From contig JAFRXO010000008.1 of assembly GCA_017443465.1 (NCBI GenBank), positions 1 to 42,019 of the forward strand: a DNA stretch of 42,019 nt. Reading direction: 5' to 3'. The notes under the pieces were generated by a model, which was not told the DNA's origin, did not search any database, and saw only the letters and a program-made list of their open reading frames with translations. The position numbers and the translations under genes are program-made. Below, one piece after another: positions 17,682-26,558 of this stretch; position 1 is the first letter of the stretch, and every line of letters begins with the position of its first letter. The stretch is from Bacteroidales bacterium. GTDB lineage: Bacteria > Bacteroidota > Bacteroidia > Bacteroidales > UBA932.

Positions 17682-18605
17682 ATGTCACAAACAATTATCT
17701 GGACAATCGCAGTACTGACAGTCGTAGGCCTGTTGCTCGCAGTCTTCCTCTGGTTCGTGGCCGAGAAATTCAAGGTCGTAGAGGATCCGCGCATAGACCA
17801 GGTCGAAGGGGTCCTTCCAGGGGCCAACTGTGGTGGATGCGGTTATGCCGGCTGCCGGGCATTTGCTGAATCGGCGGTCAAGGCCGGCAATCTGGAGCAG
17901 CATTATTGCTCCGTGGGCGGCAACGCGGTGATGAAGCAGATCGCCGACATCCTCGGGATCGCCGCAGTAGAGAAAACCAGGCAGGTGGCAGTGCTCCGCT
18001 GCAACGGCACCTGCGAGGTAAGGCCGACGGCCAACACATATGACGGATGGGCTTCCTGCAATGCCGAGGCCTCCCTCTACACGGGAGAGACCATGTGCGC
18101 ATTCGGATGCCTCGGACTGGGAGACTGCGTGGCCTCCTGCAAGTTCGGCGCCCTCTCCATCGATCCCCAGACCGGTCTTCCGGTAGTGGACCAGGAGAAA
18201 TGCACCGCTTGCGGATCCTGCGTCAAGACCTGTCCCAAGCACCTCTTCGAACTCCGCAACTACGGGCCCAAGGGTATGCGCATGGTTGTGACATGCCGCA
18301 ATGAGGACAAGGGACCGGCCGCCAAGAAGGCTTGCGCCAACGCCTGCATAGGATGCGGAATCTGCGCCAAGACCTGTACCCATGACGCCATCGTGGTCGA
18401 GAACAACAGAGCTTACATCGACTACACCAAGTGCAAACTCTGCCGCGAGTGCGAAGCCCTTTGTCCTACCGGAGCTATCCACGGGGTGAACTTCCCCAAA
18501 CCGCTTGACAAGGAAGCTGTCAAGCAGCGCGTCAACGAGCGCAACCGGAAGGCACGCGAGGCTGCACTGGCTGCCAAATCAGAAAGCAAGGAGGAAACAG
18601 CATGA
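17682..18605 (+). CDS. rnfB: Rnf complex subunit B, iron-sulfur electron entry
   Basis: It is a membrane-anchored ferredoxin-like subunit of the Rnf complex, which couples ferredoxin:NAD+ electron transfer to ion pumping. Residues 5-27 are a membrane anchor. The Fe4S4 domain NCGGCGYAGC (about 50-59) with the later cysteine LEQHYC is followed by ferredoxin-type clusters: CAFGCLGLGDCVASC, CTACGSCVKTCP, CIGCGICAKTC and CKLCRECEALCP. The 307-residue length is usual for the Bacteroidota form. The stop overlaps rnfC's start as ATGA, implying coupled translation. Confidence 0.97.
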   Translation: MSQTIIWTIAVLTVVGLLLAVFLWFVAEKFKVVEDPRIDQVEGVLPGANCGGCGYAGCRAFAESAVKAGNLEQHYCSVGGNAVMKQIADILGIAAVEKTRQVAVLRCNGTCEVRPTANTYDGWASCNAEASLYTGETMCAFGCLGLGDCVASCKFGALSIDPQTGLPVVDQEKCTACGSCVKTCPKHLFELRNYGPKGMRMVVTCRNEDKGPAAKKACANACIGCGICAKTCTHDAIVVENNRAYIDYTKCKLCRECEALCPTGAIHGVNFPKPLDKEAVKQRVNERNRKAREAALAAKSESKEETA

Positions 18606-20005
18606 GCAAACAGACATTCCATATAGGCGGTATCCACCCTGCCGACAAGAAGATCTCCAGGGATTGCGCAATTGAGGCGCTGCCGATTCCGCCGACAGTC
18701 TATATCTCCCTGTCCCAGCATATCGGAGCCCCCGCGAAGCCCATAGTGGCAGTTGGGGACAAGGTCAAGACCGGACAGCCGGTCGCCGAGCCGGGCGGAT
18801 TCGTTTCGGCCTGGATACATTCATCAGTGTCCGGTACGGTCAAGTCCATAGGCCCCCGCAAGGACCTCTCCGGCAAGAGCGTACCTTCGATTGAAATCGC
18901 AGTCGAGGGAGACGAATGGATAGAAGAGGTTGACCTGAGCGACACCCTCGTCACCGAATTTCCGGAAGACAACAAGGCCATAATGGCCAAGATCACCTCC
19001 GGCGGTATCGTAGGCCTGGGCGGAGCTACTTTCCCGACCCACGTCAAGCTCAGCCCTCCTCCGGGACAGAAGTGCGAGCGTCTTATAATCAACGGCTGCG
19101 AGTGTGAGCCCTATCTGACCTGCAACTACCGCTATCTCCTCGAGAGGGGAGAGCAGGTCGCCGTGGGAGTCGCCATCCTGATGCAGGTGCTCGGAGTCAA
19201 GGACGCCACCATCGCCATCGAGGATAACAAGCCCGAAGACATCGCGCATATGAAGGATGTAGTGGCCAAGCTCGCCGCCAAGTCCGACAAATTCCGCGGA
19301 ATCGAGATCATGCCGATGATGACCAAGTATCCGGAAGGTGGTGAGAAACAGCTCATCGATGCTGTTATGAACCGCCAGGTCGCATCCGGCGGCCTCCCGA
19401 TCAGTGTCGGTGCAGTGGTCCAGAATGTAGCTACCGCATATGCGGTTTACGAGGCAGTACAGAAGAACAAGCCCTTGGTCTCCAACACTCTCACCTACAC
19501 CGGAGACTGTGTCGCCACTCAGCATAACTATGAAGTCAGGGTGGGAACTCCTCTCTCCTTCATCATCGAGTGCGCAGGCGGAATGCCCCAGGATGCCGCC
19601 AAGGTAATCAGCGGAGGCCCCATGATGGGTAGAGCCGTCTCTAACCTTGACGCCGCAACCGTAAAGGGAACTTCCGGACTCCTCTTCCTCACTGCCGCTC
19701 AGACCAAGAGGGCTCCCGCCACCGCATGCATCCGCTGCGGAAGCTGCGCAGATGCGTGCCCGATGGGACTCGAGCCATTCCTCCTCAAGAGACTCGCCCT
19801 CGCAGGCGACCTGGATGGCCTCGAGCAGAATGCAATGCAGGACTGCATCAGCTGCGGTTCCTGCCAGTACAGCTGTCCTGCCAGCATCCCGCTGCTCGAC
19901 ATCATGACCCAGGGCAAAGCCAAGGTAATGGGCGTAATGAAGGCCCGCGCGGCCGCCGCTAAAGCGGCAGCCGAGGCCAAGGCTGCGGCAACAAGCGCTA
20001 AATAA
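18602..20005 (+). CDS. rnfC: Rnf complex subunit C
   Basis: A peripheral 467-residue subunit with a NADH/FMN-binding fold and two Fe4S4 clusters. The glycine-rich binding segment GGIVGLGGATFPTHVKLSPP (about residues 133-152) and the NGCECEPYLTCNYR motif are typical, as are the clusters CIRCGSCADACP and CISCGSCQYSCP near the C-terminus. The tail is a low-complexity Ala/Lys stretch (ARAAAAKAAAEAKAAATSAK). It would contact NAD+ on the cytoplasmic side. It overlaps rnfB and is followed after 11 bases by rnfD. Confidence 0.97.
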   Translation: MSKQTFHIGGIHPADKKISRDCAIEALPIPPTVYISLSQHIGAPAKPIVAVGDKVKTGQPVAEPGGFVSAWIHSSVSGTVKSIGPRKDLSGKSVPSIEIAVEGDEWIEEVDLSDTLVTEFPEDNKAIMAKITSGGIVGLGGATFPTHVKLSPPPGQKCERLIINGCECEPYLTCNYRYLLERGEQVAVGVAILMQVLGVKDATIAIEDNKPEDIAHMKDVVAKLAAKSDKFRGIEIMPMMTKYPEGGEKQLIDAVMNRQVASGGLPISVGAVVQNVATAYAVYEAVQKNKPLVSNTLTYTGDCVATQHNYEVRVGTPLSFIIECAGGMPQDAAKVISGGPMMGRAVSNLDAATVKGTSGLLFLTAAQTKRAPATACIRCGSCADACPMGLEPFLLKRLALAGDLDGLEQNAMQDCISCGSCQYSCPASIPLLDIMTQGKAKVMGVMKARAAAAKAAAEAKAAATSAK

Positions 20006-20016
20006 TCGATAGTCAT

Positions 20017-20994
20017 ATGAATAAACTTATAGTTTCCCCGTCCCCGCACATCCACACCGGAGTCTCCACTACTTCGCTTATGCGTGACGTAGTGATAGCC
20101 CTCCTGCCTGCGGTGATTGTTTCCGTGATTTTCTACGGCCTGGGCGAACTGCTCGTGCTGGCGGTAAGCGTCCTCTCCTGCATCCTGCTGGAGTGGGCCA
20201 TCACCAAGTACATGCTCAAGAAGCCCTCGACCATATGCGACATGTCAGCCGTCGTCACCGGCCTGCTGCTGGCAATGAACCTGCCATATACCACTCCCTG
20301 GTGGGTCATAGTCCTCGGCGCCGTCTTCGCCATCGGAGTCGCCAAGATGTCATTCGGAGGCCTCGGCCAGAACCTCTTCAACCCGGCGATCGCCGGCCGT
20401 GTGTTCCTGCTTGTGTCTTTCCCGACCTACATGACCACCTGGAAGATGCCTCAGGGCCTCTTCGGAGCCGACGCGATTTCTGGAGCCACTCCCCTTGGAG
20501 CGATCAATGAAGCCGTCCTCCAGCATCAGAGCATATCCTCGATAGTCTCCTCATATGACTACGGTTCGATGCTGTTCGCCGGCATCGGAGGATCCGCCGG
20601 AGAAATCTCCGCCATCGCACTTCTTGCCGGATTCGTCTATCTGCTTGTCCGCAAGGTGGTCAAGCCCTGGACGACCCTCTCCATCTGGGGAACGGTCGCC
20701 CTGGTCTCCCTTCTCTTCTGGATCGGGAACCCCGACCGCTTCACCGACCCGGTGTTCAACCTCCTTACCGGTGGTATGATCCTCGGCGCCTGCTTCATGG
20801 CAACCGATTACGTCACCTCGCCGATGAGCGCCAAGGGATGTGTCATATATGGCATAGGCATAGGTTTCATCACCCTGATGATCAGGTACTTCGGATCGTA
20901 TCCCGAAGGAATGTCCTTCGCTATCCTCATTATGAACGCTACGGTTCCGCTTCTTAACAGGTGGTTCCATCAGAAAAAATACGGGAGGGCATAA
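20017..20994 (+). CDS. rnfD: Rnf complex subunit D, membrane flavin subunit
   Basis: A 325-residue integral membrane subunit homologous to NqrB, with about eight to ten hydrophobic segments. It opens with SPSPHIHTGVSTTSLMRDV, typical of RnfD. The covalent FMN attachment threonine of this family lies in a S-G-A-T motif, and SGATPLGAI is visible near residue 160. It contributes to the ion-translocating core. The start codon is embedded in CATATG, and rnfG follows after 3 bases. Confidence 0.96.
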   Translation: MNKLIVSPSPHIHTGVSTTSLMRDVVIALLPAVIVSVIFYGLGELLVLAVSVLSCILLEWAITKYMLKKPSTICDMSAVVTGLLLAMNLPYTTPWWVIVLGAVFAIGVAKMSFGGLGQNLFNPAIAGRVFLLVSFPTYMTTWKMPQGLFGADAISGATPLGAINEAVLQHQSISSIVSSYDYGSMLFAGIGGSAGEISAIALLAGFVYLLVRKVVKPWTTLSIWGTVALVSLLFWIGNPDRFTDPVFNLLTGGMILGACFMATDYVTSPMSAKGCVIYGIGIGFITLMIRYFGSYPEGMSFAILIMNATVPLLNRWFHQKKYGRA

Positions 20995-20997
20995 GCA

Positions 20998-21558
20998 ATG
21001 GCTGCAAAATCCAATCTTACCAACATGGCGCTGGTGCTTTCCGCTACCTGCCTTATCTGTGCAGCCATCCTCGGCTGCGTATATGCAGTGACCGCCGCTC
21101 CCATCGCCGAGACTAACGCCAACATCCAGAAGGCCGCAATCGCCGCGGTGCTTCCCGAAGGAGTTGAGGTTTCCGAAGCCGTTCCCATCAAGGTGGGTGG
21201 CGAGGACTCCGAATACTACGTAGGCACAAAGGACGGAGCCCCTGTGGCATATGCCGTCAAATCAACTACTTCCGGTTTCGGCGGAGCCCTGACCCTCATG
21301 GTCGGCCTGACCCCGGACGGAAAGGTTTACAATACTTCGGTCCTGTCTCACACCGAGACCCCGGGCCTCGGAGCCAAGTGCACATCCGACCCCGCCTTCA
21401 CAGCACAGTGGAAAGGGTTCGACACCGGATCGAAGATTCTCTCAGTAAAGAAGGACGGCGGAGACGTGGATGCCATCACTGCTTCCACTATCACCTCGAG
21501 GGCCTACACCCTTGCCGTCAAGAACGCATATGAGGCCGTCAAAGGGCTCGCAAAATAA
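20998..21558 (+). CDS. rnfG: Rnf complex subunit G, covalent FMN protein
   Basis: A 186-residue periplasm-facing flavoprotein with one N-terminal membrane segment (about residues 10-32). The FMN-binding domain shows GFGGALTLMVGLTPDG, the segment SHTETPGLGAKC, and the C-terminal ITASTITSRAYT, whose STIT threonine occupies the place of the flavin-bearing threonine of S/T-G-A-T. The substitution of the Gly-Ala pair is seen in related Bacteroidota proteins to my recollection; I could not check this. It sits between rnfD and rnfE. Confidence 0.94.
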   Translation: MAAKSNLTNMALVLSATCLICAAILGCVYAVTAAPIAETNANIQKAAIAAVLPEGVEVSEAVPIKVGGEDSEYYVGTKDGAPVAYAVKSTTSGFGGALTLMVGLTPDGKVYNTSVLSHTETPGLGAKCTSDPAFTAQWKGFDTGSKILSVKKDGGDVDAITASTITSRAYTLAVKNAYEAVKGLAK

Positions 21559-21573
21559 AGGGAGGAATGCCAT

Positions 21574-22158
21574 ATGTCTAAAATGCAACTCATAACAAAG
21601 GGCTTTGTCAAGGACAATCCTACATTCGTACTCCTCCTTGGAATGTGCCCCACCCTGGCTACCACCACATCGGCAATCAACGGACTGTCGATGGGACTTG
21701 CCACCTTGTTCGTCCTCGTGCTTTCCAACATGGCCATATCACTTGTGGCCAAGGTTACTCCCGACAAGGTACACATCCCGGTTTACATAGTTGTGATCGC
21801 TACCTTCGTTACGGTGCTTCAGCTCCTGATGCAGGCCTTCACCCCGGCGATTTACAGCGCCCTGGGAGTGTTCATCCCCCTGATCGTGGTCAACTGCATC
21901 ATCCTCGGCCGTGCTGAAGCATTTGCCAGCAAGCACAATGTGATCGACTCGGCACTCGACGGAATAGGGGTCGGCCTCGGCTTCGTGGTTTCTCTCACAG
22001 TGATCGGAATCGTCCGCGAAATCCTCGGCAGCGGTTCTGTCTTCGGTTGGAAATTCATCACCGGCGACGGAATCCTCGCCTTCATCATGGCTCCGGGAGC
22101 CTTCCTCGTTCTCGGCTACCTGATGGTCCTGTTCAATAAGTATCTGGCCAAGAAATAA
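21574..22158 (+). CDS. rnfE: Rnf complex subunit E, membrane subunit
   Basis: A 194-residue integral membrane protein with six hydrophobic segments, homologous to NqrD. The early segment NPTFVLLLGMCPTLATTTSAING carries the family's conserved cysteine, and the second half has VVNCIILGRAEAFASKHNV with the partner cysteine; the two help hold the intramembrane Fe2S2 site shared with RnfA. The start codon lies in CATATG. It is followed after 12 bases by rnfA. Confidence 0.96.
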   Translation: MSKMQLITKGFVKDNPTFVLLLGMCPTLATTTSAINGLSMGLATLFVLVLSNMAISLVAKVTPDKVHIPVYIVVIATFVTVLQLLMQAFTPAIYSALGVFIPLIVVNCIILGRAEAFASKHNVIDSALDGIGVGLGFVVSLTVIGIVREILGSGSVFGWKFITGDGILAFIMAPGAFLVLGYLMVLFNKYLAKK

Positions 22159-22170
22159 AGCTGAACCGCT

Positions 22171-22788
22171 ATGATGGAAATACTTCTGATAATCGTATCG
22201 GCGATATTCGTCAATAATGTCGTCCTCGCCCAGTTCCTGGGCATATGCCCCTTCCTCGGAGTCTCCAAGAAGACCTCCACGGCAGCCGGAATGAGTGCGG
22301 CGGTCTGCTTTGTGATCACTTTGGCCACCCTTGTGACCTATCTGCTCAACAAGTACCTGCTTCTGCCCACCGGCATATTCAAGGTTGACCTGACCTTCCT
22401 TCAGACCATCCTGTTCATCCTGGTGATCGCAGCCCTTGTCCAGATGGTTGAGATAGTGCTCAAGAAGAGCGCTCCGTCGCTCTACCAGGCCCTCGGAATC
22501 TACCTTCCGCTCATCACCACCAACTGCGCAGTCCTCGGTGTCGCCATCAATGTTGTGACCAAACAGTTTACATTCGGCGGCGCTCCGCATATGCTCGGTC
22601 TCGGTGACGCGGTTATATATGCCTTCGCTACATCACTGGGCTACGGTCTCGCAATGATCCTGTTCTCGGGTCTCCGCGAGCACCTCGAGCTCAACGATGT
22701 CCCCAAGGAGTTCAAGGGACTTCCGATCGCCCTCATCACCGTCGGCATCCTCGCCATGGCGTTCATGGGCTTCTCTGGAATAGCTTGA
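22171..22788 (+). CDS. rnfA: Rnf complex subunit A, membrane subunit
   Basis: A 205-residue integral membrane protein, homologous to NqrE and paralogous to RnfE with inverted topology. It has the signature FVNNVVLAQFLGICPFLGVS (residues 13-32) and the matching LITTNCAVLGVAI, supplying the remaining cysteines of the shared Fe2S2 centre. It is the last rnf gene. The pigment cluster's ammonia-lyase starts 6 bases after its stop with no room for a separate promoter, so transcription probably continues into that cluster. Confidence 0.97.
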   Translation: MMEILLIIVSAIFVNNVVLAQFLGICPFLGVSKKTSTAAGMSAAVCFVITLATLVTYLLNKYLLLPTGIFKVDLTFLQTILFILVIAALVQMVEIVLKKSAPSLYQALGIYLPLITTNCAVLGVAINVVTKQFTFGGAPHMLGLGDAVIYAFATSLGYGLAMILFSGLREHLELNDVPKEFKGLPIALITVGILAMAFMGFSGIA

Positions 22789-22794
22789 TAGGGG

Positions 22795-24330
22795 ATGGGA
22801 GAGAGCTTCAGAATACCTTTCGACTGCATTCTCGACATAGTCTTCAAAGGGAAGGATATCAGGCTTGATGACCTTCCGATGGACTCTGTCAGGGAGTGCT
22901 ACGATTTCCTTAAGGACTTCGCGTCCGACAAGGTTATCTATGGAATCAACACCGGCTTCGGCCCCATGGCCCAGTGGCGTGTTGACGACAGGTATCTGAC
23001 TGATTTGCAATACAACATTATCCGCAGCCATTCCACCGGAGCGGGAGATGCGCTGGACGATGAATATGTCCGTGCGGCCATGGTGGCCCGCCTGGGCACA
23101 TTCCTCCAGGCCCGTTCAGCCGTCCATCCCGATCTAGTGGAATTGCTGGTCGGAATGATAAATGCCGGCATCTATCCCTTCATCCCGATGCACGGGAGCG
23201 TGGGGGCCAGCGGTGACCTTGTCCAGCTTGCCCATCTGGCGCTTGCCATGATAGGCGAAGGAAAGGTCCATTTCAAGGGAGAGTGGCGTTCTTCCGCCGA
23301 GGTCCTCGGGGAGAACGGCCTCAAGCCTTTCCGGATCCACATCAGGGAAGGCCTCTCCATCACCAACGGGACCTCGTTCATGACCGGCATAGGTATAGTC
23401 AACCAGCGTTATGCCTCGATGCTCCTGGACTGGGCGGTACTGGCTACTGTCTGGATGAACGAGATAGCCTCCTCCTTCGATGACTTCATGGCCGAAGAGC
23501 TTAACGAAGTCCGCCGCCATCCGGGACAGCAGACCATAGCCCGCCGCATGCGCGAACTCGCCCGCGGCAGCAAATGCCTCGAAAAGAGGGAACACGAGCT
23601 GTATGACAACGGCCACAGCGACTCCAAGACCTTCAGCCACAAGGTCCAGGCATATTATTCCCTCCGCTGCGGACCGCAGATCTTCGGGCCCGTCCTGGAG
23701 ACTTTCGACAATGCCCGCAGGGTACTTGAGGAAGAGGTGAACTCCGCATGCGACAATCCAATTGCGGATCCTGTGGCGAAGAATGTCTGGCATGGAGGGA
23801 ATTTCCACGGAGACTATATCTCCCTGGAGGAAGACAAGGTGAAGATCGCCACTGTGCGTCTCGCCATGACAGCGGAAAGGCAGCTCAATTACCTGTTCCA
23901 CGACCGGATCAACGGTATCCTGCCGCCCTTCCTTAACCTTGGAGTCCTCGGACTCAACTACGGGATGCAGGCCTGCCAGTTTACGGCTACGTCCACCACG
24001 GCCGAATGCCAGACACTGGCCATGCCTAATTACGTCCACAGCATCCCCAACAACAACGACAACCAGGACATCGTCTCCATGGGAACAAACACCGCCTTAC
24101 TCACCAAGAAGGTGATAGACAATTGTTTCCAGGTGTTCTCCATCCTCTTCACCGCCCTCGCCCAGGCAACCGACTGCCTGAAAGCGGCCGACCGTCTCGC
24201 CCCGGCAACCCGGAAAGCATATGACAGCGTAAGGGCGATAGTGCCCAAGATCGTGGAGGACGAACCCTTCTACGGCTACATAGCGGAAGTGGAGAAATGG
24301 CTACGCAATAATCCCTTGAATCTGGACTAG
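22795..24330 (+). CDS. Tyrosine ammonia-lyase of the flexirubin/aryl-polyene type (HAL/PAL superfamily)
   Basis: It most likely deaminates tyrosine to 4-coumarate, the aryl starter of the pigment. The 511 residues form a complete HAL/PAL enzyme. The MIO prosthetic group arises from Ala138-Ser139-Gly140 (GSVGASGDLVQLAH). The segments KVIYGINTGFGPMAQWRV, LQYNIIRSHSTG, YHGGNFHGDYISLE-like WHGGNFHGDYISLE and YVHSIPNNNDNQDIVSMGTN closely resemble the Flavobacterium johnsoniae tyrosine ammonia-lyase as I recall it. The substrate-selectivity pair is Ser78-His79, as in that enzyme, although classical histidine ammonia-lyases also have Ser-His, so histidine cannot be ruled out on this pair alone. The cluster context favours tyrosine. 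No hut genes are nearby. Confidence 0.87.
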   Translation: MGESFRIPFDCILDIVFKGKDIRLDDLPMDSVRECYDFLKDFASDKVIYGINTGFGPMAQWRVDDRYLTDLQYNIIRSHSTGAGDALDDEYVRAAMVARLGTFLQARSAVHPDLVELLVGMINAGIYPFIPMHGSVGASGDLVQLAHLALAMIGEGKVHFKGEWRSSAEVLGENGLKPFRIHIREGLSITNGTSFMTGIGIVNQRYASMLLDWAVLATVWMNEIASSFDDFMAEELNEVRRHPGQQTIARRMRELARGSKCLEKREHELYDNGHSDSKTFSHKVQAYYSLRCGPQIFGPVLETFDNARRVLEEEVNSACDNPIADPVAKNVWHGGNFHGDYISLEEDKVKIATVRLAMTAERQLNYLFHDRINGILPPFLNLGVLGLNYGMQACQFTATSTTAECQTLAMPNYVHSIPNNNDNQDIVSMGTNTALLTKKVIDNCFQVFSILFTALAQATDCLKAADRLAPATRKAYDSVRAIVPKIVEDEPFYGYIAEVEKWLRNNPLNLD

Positions 24331-24333
24331 GTT

Positions 24334-25677
24334 ATGGAACTCTTCCCCGATCTTGAAAAGAGGTACACCAAGGATGTGTACTCGGCCCGTGAGGCGCAGC
24401 GGATGGCGGAACTCATCGCATTCGGTCCGGTCGTCTTCCAGGCCTCCCGCCTGATGGTCAAATACGGAATCCTGGACCTGTTGAGGGACGCTCCCGGGGG
24501 ACTTACCCAGGAAGAGATCGCAACGAAGGCAGGAATTTCCCCATATGCAGCCAAATGCCTCCTGGAGGCATCGCTCAGCATAGGCCTGGTCCTGGTGGAC
24601 ACCGCTACCGACCGTTTCACCATCTCCAAGGTCGGCTGGTTCCTCCTGACCGATCCGGCCGCAAGGGTCAACATGGACTTCAACAACGACGTCAACTACG
24701 AAGGTTTCTTCAAACTGGACGAATCTTTCAGGGAAGGCCGTCCGGCCGGACTGGAGCATTTCGGGCCATGGAGCACCATCTACGAAGGACTGTCCCAGCT
24801 TCCGGAGGATGCCAGGAAGAGCTGGTTCGCATTCGACCACTTCTATTCCGACAACTCCTTCGACGCTGCACTGGACATAATCTTCTCCTCCCCGGTGGCG
24901 CATATCCTCGACGTGGGCGGCAACACGGGCCGCTTCGCCCTGAAGTGTACTGCAAGGGATCCGGAAGTGAAAGTGACCATCCTGGACCTTCCGCAGCAGA
25001 TCCGGACCATGCAGCAGGAGACCGCCTCGAAACCCGGAGCTGACCGCATCTCGGGGTATGGGATGGACCTCCTCTCCGACGCTCCTTTCCCCAAGGGAGC
25101 ATATGACGTCATATGGATGAGCCAGTTCCTGGATTGCTTCGCTCCGGACCAGATAGTCTCGATCCTCCGCCGGGCCGCCGACGTCATGACCGAGGACACG
25201 AGGCTCTGTATAATGGAACTGCTCTGGAACCGCCAGCGTTTCGAACCTGCAGCACTCTGCCTTACCCTGACCTCGCTCTATTTCACTGCTATGGCCAACG
25301 GTAACAGCAAGATGTACTACTCCAAGGACCTGACGGACCTTGTGGAAGAGGCGGGACTCGAGGTAGAAGAGATCCATGACGGGATCGGCCAGGGGCACAA
25401 CATCCTGGTCTGCAAAAAGAAAAGTGGAAAAGATATGATATCGCAAAGGGAAATAACCGAGAAAGTAAATGCCTTCTTCGTCGAGGAATTCGAATTGTCC
25501 GAAGAAGAGCTAAAGCCGGAAGCAAATCTGCGCAAGGACCTTGGAATAGACAGCCTTGATGTGGTTGACGTTATAGTCCTCGTGGACAGGGAATTCGGAG
25601 TGAAGATCACCACCGAAGAACTGAAATCACTTGTCACCCTCTCCGACCTTTACGCTTTCATCGGATCCAAACTTTAG
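24334..25677 (+). CDS. SAM methyltransferase fused to acyl carrier protein
   Basis: A 447-residue bifunctional protein. Residues 1 to about 360 are an O-methyltransferase-2-like enzyme: an N-terminal winged-helix dimerisation part (LTQEEIATKAGISPYAAKCLLEA) and a Rossmann SAM-binding domain with motif I ILDVGGNTGRFAL. Residues 368-447 form an acyl carrier protein with the phosphopantetheine serine at Ser407 in LGIDSLDVVDV. In related clusters these are usually separate genes. The ACP part begins at an in-frame Met (25435) after a lysine-rich linker, so internal initiation could also yield a free ACP. The likely role is methylating the aryl ring while the chain is ACP-bound; this is inference. 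It lies 3 bases after the ammonia-lyase gene. Confidence 0.88.
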   Translation: MELFPDLEKRYTKDVYSAREAQRMAELIAFGPVVFQASRLMVKYGILDLLRDAPGGLTQEEIATKAGISPYAAKCLLEASLSIGLVLVDTATDRFTISKVGWFLLTDPAARVNMDFNNDVNYEGFFKLDESFREGRPAGLEHFGPWSTIYEGLSQLPEDARKSWFAFDHFYSDNSFDAALDIIFSSPVAHILDVGGNTGRFALKCTARDPEVKVTILDLPQQIRTMQQETASKPGADRISGYGMDLLSDAPFPKGAYDVIWMSQFLDCFAPDQIVSILRRAADVMTEDTRLCIMELLWNRQRFEPAALCLTLTSLYFTAMANGNSKMYYSKDLTDLVEEAGLEVEEIHDGIGQGHNILVCKKKSGKDMISQREITEKVNAFFVEEFELSEEELKPEANLRKDLGIDSLDVVDVIVLVDREFGVKITTEELKSLVTLSDLYAFIGSKL

Positions 25678-25679
25678 CT

Positions 25680-26558
25680 GTGGAAGCAAAAGAAGTCAAG
25701 TGGCAGGGGAGGACGGACGGAACTCCTTTCATGCACAGGGCCCTTATAGCTTTGTGCAAGGTACTGCCGCTGGAAATAATGTACTTCTTCATGGCCACGG
25801 CCATCCCTTTCTATCTGGTTTTCAACCATAAGGGCTATATCTCCATCTACCATTATTTCCGCCGCAGGCTCGGACGCGGACCCATATGGTCCTTTTTCAG
25901 TGTCTGCTACAACCATCTGGTTTTCGGGAGTGTAGTCATTGACAAGTTCGCCTGCTACGCCGGAAAGCGTTTCAAGACCCGCATCATGCACAAGGAGATC
26001 ATCGACTCCCTCCTGGCTTCTGACAAGGGATTCGTGATGGTAGGCTCCCATGTAGGGAACGGAGAGATGGCAGGCTTTTCTTTCAACTCTCCCAAGAGGG
26101 TCAACTCCCTGGTGTACGCCGGTGAGGCATCCGATGTAATGGCTTCAAGGAGAGATACTTTCGCCGCACACAACGTGCGCATGGTGCCCGTATCCGACGA
26201 CATGTCGCATATGTTCACCCTGTCGTCTGCGATCCGTGACGGAGAGGTCGCATGCATATACGGGGACCGGGTCTTCAGCTCCTCCCGGAATGTGCGCCTG
26301 CCCTTCATGGGCGCTGATGCAGATTTCCCGCAGGGGCCTTTCGCCCTTGCCGCGTCGATGGGCGTCCCGGCCATCTCGGTCTTCGTAATGAAGGAAGGTA
26401 TAAGGAAATACCGCATATGGCTCTATGAGATATCTTCCGGAGGCGGAAGCCGCAGCGATGTGATCGAGGGCATGGCGGACTGCTATGCCGGAGACCTGGA
26501 GGGAGTCCTTCACAAGTATCCTTCGCAGTGGTTCAATTTCTATGAATTCTGGGGATGA
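25680..26558 (+). CDS. LpxL-like lysophospholipid/lipid A acyltransferase
   Basis: A 292-residue membrane-associated acyltransferase. The catalytic H-X4-E motif is seen in GSHVGNGEMAG near residue 122, with the later substrate-binding FPQGPFALAASMGVPAI typical of the lauroyl-acyltransferase family. Such enzymes occur in aryl polyene and flexirubin clusters, where they probably attach the polyene chain to a lipid. The frame starts with GTG at 25680, 2 bases after the preceding stop; the next Met is 17 codons in, still before the core, so the exact start is uncertain. It overlaps the next gene by 4 bases (ATGA). Confidence 0.87.
   Translation: MEAKEVKWQGRTDGTPFMHRALIALCKVLPLEIMYFFMATAIPFYLVFNHKGYISIYHYFRRRLGRGPIWSFFSVCYNHLVFGSVVIDKFACYAGKRFKTRIMHKEIIDSLLASDKGFVMVGSHVGNGEMAGFSFNSPKRVNSLVYAGEASDVMASRRDTFAAHNVRMVPVSDDMSHMFTLSSAIRDGEVACIYGDRVFSSSRNVRLPFMGADADFPQGPFALAASMGVPAISVFVMKEGIRKYRIWLYEISSGGGSRSDVIEGMADCYAGDLEGVLHKYPSQWFNFYEFWG

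Noticed and set aside
22795-24330. Annotation as a hutH histidine-degradation gene
   Set aside because: No other hut genes are nearby, the neighbours are pigment biosynthesis genes, and the sequence resembles the flexirubin tyrosine lyase.
25420-25440. Possible frameshift or sequencing error joining the methyltransferase and ACP
   Set aside because: The frame is continuous through a plausible lysine-rich linker and the ACP Met is in phase, so no correction is needed to explain it.
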